A stretch of DNA of 64,000 nt from assembly GCF_042678385.1 (NCBI RefSeq), contig NZ_JBHUDY010000001.1, forward strand, positions 1,550,001 through 1,614,000, given 5' to 3'. The stretch comes from Sphingomonas_B tabacisoli. Lineage in GTDB: Bacteria; Pseudomonadota; Alphaproteobacteria; Sphingomonadales; Sphingomonadaceae. The position numbers and the translations under genes were made by a program. Positions within the stretch are counted from its first letter, which is position 1. Each line of letters opens with the position of its first letter. Shown in pieces: positions 57,401 through 64,000 of the stretch. A model generated the notes under the pieces. That model was not told the DNA's origin, made no database searches, and was given only the letters and a program-made list of their open reading frames with translations.

Positions 57401-59004
57401 AGCTCGAAGCACAGCTCGCCCGGGGTTACGAAGATGTGATCGAGCTGCGCACCTGGTGCGCGCTGGCGGAAAAAGCGACCGATCAGGTCCGTTCGGCGCT
57501 CGGCGCCTATGCGCAGGCGATGCGCAAGATTGGCCGAGGGACCGGCGTGCGCGCCGCCCGCTATCGGCAGGACGCGCGATCCGCCGCCGACCGGGCCAAG
57601 AACGCGCTGCCGTGCTGGATCATGCCGCATTATCGCGTGTCGGAATCATTGCCTCCGGAACTGGGCCTGTTCGATCTGGTGATCGTCGACGAGGCGTCGC
57701 AATCGACGATCTCGGCGCTCCCGGCGCTGCTTCGGGCCAGGCAAGTGCTGATCGTCGGCGACGACAAGCAGGTGAGCCCCGATGCCGGCTTTCGCGCCGA
57801 GGATAAATTGGTCGAGCTGTCGCGGCGTTATCTGGGCGAGCAGGTCGAGGATTTCCGTGCTGCGCTCCGCGAGGACAAGTCGCTCTACGATCTCGGCTCG
57901 GTGGTGTTCGCGGGCGGCGCGATCATGCTGAAGGAGCATTTCCGTTGCGTCGCGCCGGTCATCGAGTTCTCGAAGGCGCAATTCTACGACCACAAGCTCC
58001 AGCCGCTCCGGCTTCCGTCCGCGTCGGAGCGGCTGGACCCGCCGCTCGTCGACATCTTCGTCGAGGACGGGTTCCGCAGCGGTGACGTCAACCGGCCCGA
58101 AGTCGCGTGCATCCTCGACGAGATCGCGAAAATCGCCGCCGATCCGGCGATGGCGAAACGGACGATCGGGGTCACGACCCTGCTCGGCCAGAAGCAGGCG
58201 ATGCTGATCCAGGAAGCGCTAGAGCAGGAGCTGGGTCCGGAGACGATACTGCGCCACGACATCCGCGTCGGGGATCCATCCGCCTTTCAGGGCGACGAGC
58301 GTGACATCATGTTCCTGTCCATGGTCGCCTCCGCGCCAAAACCGGGCGCGCTGTCCGGCCTCGGCTTCGAGCAGCGCTTCAACGTCGCCGCATCTCGGGC
58401 GCGCGATCGGATGGTGCTGGTCCGCTCGGTGCAGCCCGAAGAGTTGAGCCAGGCCGACAAGCTCCGCCGTGCGCTGATCCAGCATTTCCGCGCGCCTTTC
58501 GCCGCCGATACCAAGTTGGTCGAAGACCGGCGGAAGCGCTGCGAGTCGCCGTTCGAGGAAGAGATGTTCGATCTGCTCGTCGAGCGCGGATACCGCGTCG
58601 ATACGCAAGTGGCCGTTGGTCACAAACGAATCGACCTGATCGTCGAAGGCGGTGAGGACCGGCGGCTCGCGATCGAATGCGACGGCGACGCCTATCACGG
58701 CCCCGATCGCTGGCCCGAGGACATGGCGCGGCAGCGGATGCTGGAGCGCGCCGGCTGGACCGTGTGGCGCTGCTTCGCCTCGCGCTTCATCCGCGAGCGC
58801 GACGCCGTGCTGAACGAGCTGATCGAGACGCTTACCAGTCTTGGGATCGAACCCAGTGCGGCGGATCAGGCGCCGCCGAGCCGCTTCACCGAGCAGCGCA
58901 CCTGGCGCGCTGCCTATGACGAGGCGCCGGGCGATCCGGTGCCCTATGCCTGGCTCGTTCCGGCGGACGCGTTCGACGCGGCGCTGCCGGTCGCGGCGGA
59001 ATAG
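54430..59004 (+). CDS. Superfamily 1 helicase fused to C-terminal Vsr/MTES-like endonuclease domain
   Basis: A 1524-residue protein. An N-terminal region (about 1-380) has no motif that I recognise. The helicase core starts with Walker A GPPGTGKT (410-417). A coiled-coil-rich insertion of some 600 residues follows, then Walker B DEASQS (from 1087), a GDDKQVSP motif III-type stretch, QGDERDIMFLSMV and FNVAASRARDRM (motifs V-VI) as in UPF1/Dna2-like SF1B enzymes. Residues about 1370-1460 are a PD-(D/E)XK nuclease: ESPFEEEMFDLL, RIDLIVEG and AIECDGDAYH. ATG 54430 gives the likely start. DNA unwinding with cleavage is predicted; the substrate is unknown. Confidence 0.87.
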   Translation: MDDTAALARLKQLIDYVAATERDKLAIPTDVAAERGFRASGAELAKLPGVLLNGGGEGDPLWISVDRLARSKPPRASDPELAVWADISDDADRKPALKSEAPVAAIVAEELIAETELTGDALTIRLADYPHRERVLASLDAFTREVWTPWADEEGPRRRAIKLYTELFALRQTLHGAGDVPLELVCGIGPAEWTRPLGRLNYPLLTLQLEIAINEDSHAIELRPRSEAPPGIESDPLDKLDIANVDEWRRFTFGFLDGLASGLSPFEPDTFEQILRRAVALLDPNGHYRPDLRPEQHPTSDSLLVGEGWLIFARARRATQVMADLQRLGETVLACEDPGTLPDAVRAIVIGPSESVPDDTPKAFRGVSTVPGVTTSDGTGADLYFPKPFNAEQVEVIQRLESRPGVVVQGPPGTGKTHTIANIVSHYLAMGKRVLVTSQKAPALKVLRDKLPKGVRPLAVSLLESDREGLQQFQDSVDEIASRLQRIKPREARAQIADLNRRIEHIHAELAGLDQQVDQLGRAGLTPVELDGKRTEPVQAAREVVARIALADWLPDRIDAIRSHDPGFSDDDIAALREARKRVGYKLAYLSATLPAPEALPDADAIERLHRDLSEAELLDRSITPEERLADGATAEALALAKARLDELAAARRTAEETGFTWIGEASALIRRNPRDPALRAIEGLGERVEAACAEALHFLTMPVTVPAGSDERDFRDPIANLAARGELGIFTALFARQVKARIAAVRVAGRAPKSAAEWAEVKRFLDAGDAAAALCQVWNHAVQASVLEPVVETDLRALEGMKAQLDALAAVRSAVALEAQTQKAVASVLPDWRGAVAERLDELSALAERHLRRLRLEQGKRTLAELRAAVASAPGELGSRLRGFAADRLGDGAEDADALAHDWRLLVEEVAEIRALAPAFATIRGVTDDIAESGAAIWAKKLREEPVAGVEDPLTPGDWRERWHLRRLATWLDRIDAHDRIRELTRRRSELEAQLARGYEDVIELRTWCALAEKATDQVRSALGAYAQAMRKIGRGTGVRAARYRQDARSAADRAKNALPCWIMPHYRVSESLPPELGLFDLVIVDEASQSTISALPALLRARQVLIVGDDKQVSPDAGFRAEDKLVELSRRYLGEQVEDFRAALREDKSLYDLGSVVFAGGAIMLKEHFRCVAPVIEFSKAQFYDHKLQPLRLPSASERLDPPLVDIFVEDGFRSGDVNRPEVACILDEIAKIAADPAMAKRTIGVTTLLGQKQAMLIQEALEQELGPETILRHDIRVGDPSAFQGDERDIMFLSMVASAPKPGALSGLGFEQRFNVAASRARDRMVLVRSVQPEELSQADKLRRALIQHFRAPFAADTKLVEDRRKRCESPFEEEMFDLLVERGYRVDTQVAVGHKRIDLIVEGGEDRRLAIECDGDAYHGPDRWPEDMARQRMLERAGWTVWRCFASRFIRERDAVLNELIETLTSLGIEPSAADQAPPSRFTEQRTWRAAYDEAPGDPVPYAWLVPADAFDAALPVAAE

Positions 59005-59005
59005 C

Positions 59006-59539
59006 TCAGCCGGCGAGGAGGCTGTTCGAGACCCAGCAATCGCCGCCGGGATGGACCAGCTTCGTCCATTCCGGAGCCTGCGCGAGCACCGAGAGTTGAT
59101 CGCCTTTCGATAGCTTTGCCACGACCGCGCCCGCTTTGGACGGCGCGGCGCGGCAATTTACGTCATTTCCAGTGACTGTGCGGAGCGTTGCGGTCGTCGA
59201 GGGAACGGCAGCCGGTTCGGGCGACGGGAATGGCGTTCCGCTTCGCCCGGAGGCGCACATTGCCAGCATCAGCAACAGGACGCCGATGACGATCCAACCT
59301 GCGACCGGAGAGATTGCTGGCCGTGCCGAACTGGCGAGGCTTGGCCGCCTGACCGGACGCGACAATAGCGTCGAATAGGAAAGCCCGCTGCCGGGGATGC
59401 CCACCGTCGCCCTTGTGCCGCGGCGGCTGAGGTTCACCGTCGCGCCGCGGCCGCCCAAACTGGTGCTGACTCCGCGCGAACTGAAGTTGAGCCTGACGCC
59501 GGGCATCAGGCGGACCGAACGGCGGAAACGGAACCCCAT
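59006..59539 (-). CDS. DUF4236 membrane protein with C-terminal SH3-like domain
   Basis: A 177-residue protein in three parts. The N-terminal 55 residues are a DUF4236 domain (GFRFRRSVRLMPGVRLNFSSRG, then TSLGGRGATVNLSRRG). A single membrane helix follows (about 80-97, GWIVIGVLLLMLAMCA). The C-terminal 60 residues have the bacterial SH3 pattern (NCRAAPSKAGAVVAKLSKGDQLSVL, then WTKLVHPGGDCWV). Wall or peptide binding outside the membrane is inferred. It is convergent with the helicase-nuclease gene with one base between stop codons. Confidence 0.85.
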   Translation of the reverse strand: MGFRFRRSVRLMPGVRLNFSSRGVSTSLGGRGATVNLSRRGTRATVGIPGSGLSYSTLLSRPVRRPSLASSARPAISPVAGWIVIGVLLLMLAMCASGRSGTPFPSPEPAAVPSTTATLRTVTGNDVNCRAAPSKAGAVVAKLSKGDQLSVLAQAPEWTKLVHPGGDCWVSNSLLAG

Positions 59540-59599
59540 CAGGCCAGTCTGGCGTCATGGCCGAGGTGGCGCCAGCGCGATTGGGTCCGCTTTGGAGGT

Positions 59600-60865
59600 T
59601 CAGGCTGGCTTGGTCAGCGTCACTTGTGCGACCCAGATGCCGCTGCCGCGGAAGCCGCCTTCGCAATACATCAAATAATAGCGCCAGAGCTCGATGAAGC
59701 GCTGGTCGAAGCCCGCGGGCAGCCGGCCTTGCGCCGCGGCCTCGTCGAAGCGCTCGCGCCAGCGTTTCAGGGTCTCGGCATAATGGAGGCCGAAATTGCG
59801 CTGGTCGGCCCATTCGAGGCCGGCCTTCTCCGCCTCGCGCCGGAACCGGCTTTCCGAGATCAGCATGCCGCCGGGGAAGATGTAGGTCTGGATGAAATCG
59901 GCGCTGGCGGCATAGGCTTCGAACAGGTCGTCGTCGATGGCGATATACTGGATCGCCGCGCGGCCGCCCGCCTTCAGGGCGCGGGCGATGGTTTGGAGAT
60001 AGGTGGGCCACCAGCGCTGGCCGACCGCCTCGACCATCTCGACGCTGGCGACCGCATCATATTGCTCGGCGACGTCGCGATAGTCCCTGAGCTCGATCCG
60101 CACCCGGCCAGCGGCGGCGTTGCAGCGATTGAGCTCCAGCGCATGCGCCTGCTGCTCCTGCGACAGGGTCAGCGCGGTGACGTTCGCGCCATATTCGTCG
60201 GCGGCGATGTCGGCGAGCGTGCCCCAGCCGCAGCCGATCTCCAGCAGATGCTGGTCGGGCTTCAGCTCTAGCCGGTCGAGCAGCGCCCGCACCTTGTTCA
60301 GCTGGGCATAGGCCAGTTCCTCGTCGGGCCGGATCGGCTCCTGGAACAGCGCCGACGAGTAGGTCATCGTCTCATCCAGCCACTCGGCATAGAAGGCGTT
60401 GCCGAGATCGTAGTGGAAGGCGATGTTGCGGCGTGCGCGTCGCGGCGAATTGTCGCGCAGCCAATGGCCGATGCGCTTGGCGAGGCGGCTGAGGCCCCGA
60501 GCACGAGCGGTTTTGCCGAGCGTGCGGCCATTGCGCATGAACAAATCGAACAGCGGCACCGGATCCGGACTGGTCCAGTCGTGCGCCGCCCAGCCTTCGT
60601 ACCAGCCGACGGACCCGGAACGCGCCAGCCGAACGAGCGCGCGCCAGTTGCGAATCTCGACTTCTGCGACAGGCCCCGCGCCGCGACCGCCAAGGATGCG
60701 GTAGCTGCCGTCGGGCAGCCAGGCCTCGATCGCACCCATCTCCAGCCGCGCGTCGATCCGGTCGAGCATGCGGTGGAAGGGCGCGGCCGCGATGGCGCTC
60801 CACAGGCCCTTGGCGGGCTGGCCGGAACGGAATTGCCGGCCGCGATCAGGCGGGTGCGCGGTCAC
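59600..60865 (-). CDS. Cyclopropane-fatty-acyl-phospholipid synthase family methyltransferase
   Basis: A 421-residue SAM-dependent lipid methyltransferase. Landmarks: a N-terminal helical domain, HYDLGNAFYAEWLDETMTYSSALF, the SAM site LLEIGCGWGTLADIAA, TLSQEQ, a catalytic-site EMVEAVG, YIFPGGMLIS, and WRYYLMYCEGGFR. These are all signatures of the CfaS/mycolic-acid methyltransferase family. The substrate may be unsaturated acyl chains (cyclopropane or branched fatty acids); this genomic context gives no further clue. The conserved glutamate that binds bicarbonate lies in EMVE. Confidence 0.9.
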   Translation of the reverse strand: MTAHPPDRGRQFRSGQPAKGLWSAIAAAPFHRMLDRIDARLEMGAIEAWLPDGSYRILGGRGAGPVAEVEIRNWRALVRLARSGSVGWYEGWAAHDWTSPDPVPLFDLFMRNGRTLGKTARARGLSRLAKRIGHWLRDNSPRRARRNIAFHYDLGNAFYAEWLDETMTYSSALFQEPIRPDEELAYAQLNKVRALLDRLELKPDQHLLEIGCGWGTLADIAADEYGANVTALTLSQEQQAHALELNRCNAAAGRVRIELRDYRDVAEQYDAVASVEMVEAVGQRWWPTYLQTIARALKAGGRAAIQYIAIDDDLFEAYAASADFIQTYIFPGGMLISESRFRREAEKAGLEWADQRNFGLHYAETLKRWRERFDEAAAQGRLPAGFDQRFIELWRYYLMYCEGGFRGSGIWVAQVTLTKPA

Positions 60866-60916
60866 CTCGATAACATGCCCACGCCTGATCCGACCCGCAA
60901 GCGGCAGGGCAGCAAA

Positions 60917-61954
<1,038 letters not shown>

Positions 61955-62003
61955 TGCAGCACCACGAAGTTGAGGAAATTGAGTTGGTGAAACGTGGTTC
62001 GGG

Positions 62004-63878
62004 TCATGCCAGCGCTGCCTCGATCGCCGCTTCGATCTCGCTGATGCGGAACGGCTGGCCGGAGACCTTGTTGAGGGGCTTCGCATCGACCAGATACTGG
62101 TCGCGCAGCACGGTCTTGAGCTGGCCGGTATTCATCTCGGGTACGAGGATACGCTCGTAAGAGCGAAGTAGGACACCCAAATTCTTCGGCAGCGGCCAGA
62201 TGTGGCGGATGTGGATATGGTGGACGTCGCGGCCGCGCATCCGCTGGCGCCGGACCGCCTGGTGGATCGGGCCGTAGGTCGAGCCCCAGCCGACGACAAC
62301 CAATTTACCCTTGGCCTCGCCGAGCGTGACGTCCTGCTCCGGAATATGATCGGCGATTCCGAGCACCTTGTCGGCGCGGATGTCCGTCATCGCCTGGTGG
62401 TTGGCCGGCGAATAGTCGATGTTGCCGGTGCCCTGCTGCTTCTCGATGCCGCCGATGCGGTGGAGCAGGCCTGGCGTGCCGGGCTTCACCCAGGGGCGGG
62501 CGAGCTTTTCGTCGCGGCTGTAAGGCTGGAACCCGCCTTCCGGCACCTGCTCGAGGAACTGGACGGGGAAGGGCGCATAGCCGCTCATGTCCGGCACGCG
62601 CCACGGCTCGGCGGCGTTCGCGATATAGCCGTCGGTCAGCAGCATGACGGGCGTCATGAATTGGGTCGCGAGCCGCACCGCCTCGATCGCGCAGTCGAAC
62701 GCGTCGGCGGGCGAGCGGGCGGCGATCACCGGCATCGGCGCGTCGCCGTTGCGGCCATAGACGGCCTGGTAGAGATCGGACTGCTCGGTCTTGGTCGGCA
62801 GGCCCGTCGACGGGCCGCCGCGCTGCGAGTTGACGATGACCAGCGGCAGCTCGGTCATGATCGCGAGGCCCATCGCCTCGCCTTTCAGCGCGATGCCCGG
62901 CCCGGAGGACGAAGTGACGCCCAGCGATCCGGCATAGGAGGCGCCGATCGCGCTCGCGATCGCGGCGATCTCATCCTCTGCCTGGAAGGTCGTGACGTCA
63001 TATTCCTTGAGGCGGCTCAGGTGATGCAGGATCGCCGAGGCGGGCGTGATCGGGTAGCCGCCGAAGAACATCGGCAACCCGGCGAGCTGCGCGCCCGCGA
63101 CCAGGCCCAGCGAGATCGACTCAGCGCCGGTGACGGTGCGGTACAGGCCCGGCGCAGCAGGCGCGGCGGCGATGTGATGCTGCTTCAGCGGACCCGACAG
63201 CTCCGCCGTCTCGCCATAGGCGTGGCCGGCGTTCAGCGCGGCGATGTTCGCTTCCGCGAGCGTGGGGGCCTTGGCGAACTTCGCTTTCAGCCAGTCGACG
63301 ATCGGCTGGCGGTCGCGGTCGAACATCCAGAGCGCCAGCCCGAGCGTCCACATGTTCTTGCAGCGCAGCGCTTCCTTGTTGCCGAGCCCGAAGGGCTTCA
63401 CCGACTCCAGGGTGAGCTGCGAGATGTTGAACTTCAGCAATTGCCAACGGGCGAGGCTGTCATCTTCCAGCGGATTGGTGTCGTAGCCGGCCTTGGCGAG
63501 GTTGCGCGCGCCGAACTCGCCTTCGTCGGCGATGACCAGGCCGCCGTCCTTGAGCTGCGAGACATTCACCTTCAGCGCGGCCGGGTTCATCGCGACCAGC
63601 ACGTCGGGCGCGTCGCCCGCGGTCTCGACCTCGGTCGAGCCGAAATTGATCTGGAAAGCGGAGACGCCAAAGGTCGTGCCTTGCGGCGCGCGGATTTCGG
63701 CGGGGAAGTCCGGGAAAGTCGCCAGGTCGTTGCCCGCAAGCGCGGTGGAAAGCGTGAACTGGCCGCCGGTCAACTGCATGCCGTCGCCGGAATCCCCGGC
63801 GAAGCGCACGACGACGCTTTCGGCGGGCGGACGCGCGCTCGCCTCCTCGGGAGTGAGCTGATGGGCGGCTGTGGCCAT
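62004..63878 (-). CDS. korA: 2-oxoacid:ferredoxin oxidoreductase, alpha subunit (fused gamma-alpha)
   Basis: A 624-residue fused gamma-alpha subunit. Residues about 15-210 are the gamma domain (VVVRFAGDSGDGMQLTGGQF, TFPDFPAEIRAPQGTTFG). The alpha domain starts at about 225 (ESISLGLVAGAQLAGLPMFFGGYPITPAS) and contains QAEDEIAAIASAIGASYAG, GPGIALKGEAMGLAIM, and NSQRGGPSTGLPTKTEQSDL. This two-gene form is typical of aerobic alphaproteobacteria, where it may supplement or replace the 2-oxoglutarate dehydrogenase complex. The start ATG 63878 has AGGA upstream. The gene is 49 bases from korB. Confidence 0.92.
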   Translation of the reverse strand: MATAAHQLTPEEASARPPAESVVVRFAGDSGDGMQLTGGQFTLSTALAGNDLATFPDFPAEIRAPQGTTFGVSAFQINFGSTEVETAGDAPDVLVAMNPAALKVNVSQLKDGGLVIADEGEFGARNLAKAGYDTNPLEDDSLARWQLLKFNISQLTLESVKPFGLGNKEALRCKNMWTLGLALWMFDRDRQPIVDWLKAKFAKAPTLAEANIAALNAGHAYGETAELSGPLKQHHIAAAPAAPGLYRTVTGAESISLGLVAGAQLAGLPMFFGGYPITPASAILHHLSRLKEYDVTTFQAEDEIAAIASAIGASYAGSLGVTSSSGPGIALKGEAMGLAIMTELPLVIVNSQRGGPSTGLPTKTEQSDLYQAVYGRNGDAPMPVIAARSPADAFDCAIEAVRLATQFMTPVMLLTDGYIANAAEPWRVPDMSGYAPFPVQFLEQVPEGGFQPYSRDEKLARPWVKPGTPGLLHRIGGIEKQQGTGNIDYSPANHQAMTDIRADKVLGIADHIPEQDVTLGEAKGKLVVVGWGSTYGPIHQAVRRQRMRGRDVHHIHIRHIWPLPKNLGVLLRSYERILVPEMNTGQLKTVLRDQYLVDAKPLNKVSGQPFRISEIEAAIEAALA

Positions 63879-64000
63879 GGAAATCCTGTCCTGCGATGTC
63901 AGAGCGGCCGCGCTAAGCGGCTCTGTCGTGTGAGCCAATGTAGAAAATCTGGCGCCGGAAGCAATCAAGCTTCGATCAAAGCGCGATATAATGTCTCGAT

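Noticed and set aside
63879..64000. Promoter for korA
   Set aside because: A TTGATT / TCTACA pair at 18 bases can be drawn on the minus strand, but the -10 matches only half of the consensus, so it is not listed.

Overview
The window is dense, GC-rich (about two thirds G+C by eye) alphaproteobacterial chromosome. Gene content and sequence style point to the Sphingomonadales (Sphingomonas-like). The pointers are an ETF-ubiquinone oxidoreductase, a 2-oxoacid:ferredoxin oxidoreductase pair, a deoxyhypusine-synthase-like protein beside a type III PLP decarboxylase, many GTG/TTG starts set by good Shine-Dalgarno sequences, one EcfG-type promoter and one GAAC-N7-GAAC LexA box. This placement is inference; no marker gene was compared. 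I found no prophage, insertion sequence, CRISPR array or rRNA.

Layout. 1-2986: end of a DUF3667 gene, an acyl-CoA synthetase, tRNA-Lys(CTT) and an unknown exported protein. 3282-22298: the most unusual block. It holds a partner-switching set (STAS protein, metallo-beta-lactamase-fold protein, CHASE2-SpoIIE phosphatase, HATPase) interrupted by an inverted FecR/OmpA-lipoprotein pair. A two-partner-secretion locus follows: an FhaC/ShlB-type transporter, a 3083-residue glycine-rich adhesin and an exported TPR-CHAT (caspase-fold) protein overlapping the adhesin stop codon. 22315-25873: response regulator with an EcfG-type promoter, MoaB, lytic transglycosylase and a UDG-like protein carrying an in-frame palindromic repeat. 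25983-35419: a mostly housekeeping run (ETF-QO, TPR protein, IspE, N-formylglutamate amidohydrolase with a sigma-54 site upstream, IlvD, NAD(P)HX repair, RlmD-type methyltransferase). 35426-38811: two MAPEG proteins, then a polyamine pair with a structured leader RNA. 38887-45599: threonine dehydratase-like enzyme, a 53-residue membrane protein, a MarR-like regulator, a hydrolase, two cysteine desulfurases plus ferredoxin, and a hybrid histidine kinase.

45649-51326 is a metal-handling locus. A MerR regulator faces a 34-residue cysteine-rich metallothionein-like peptide across a mer-style operator. After a terminator come a Met/His-rich outer-membrane protein, a DUF2946-type protein, a TonB receptor and a PepSY membrane protein. 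51370-59539 is a tellurium-resistance-type (Ter) operon (TerA-like, DUF475/TerC-like, TerD) divergent from a 1524-residue SF1 helicase-nuclease fusion. A LexA box lies in the shared intergenic region, which suggests a DNA-damage-inducible module. The window closes with a DUF4236-SH3 protein, a cyclopropane-fatty-acid-synthase-like enzyme and korB/korA.

The best candidates for undescribed biology are the partner-switch / giant adhesin / exported CHAT protease block, the SOS-box Ter-helicase-nuclease module, the MerR-metallothionein minigene, and the decarboxylase leader RNA that can pair with its own ribosome binding site. All functions are read from motifs and context only.
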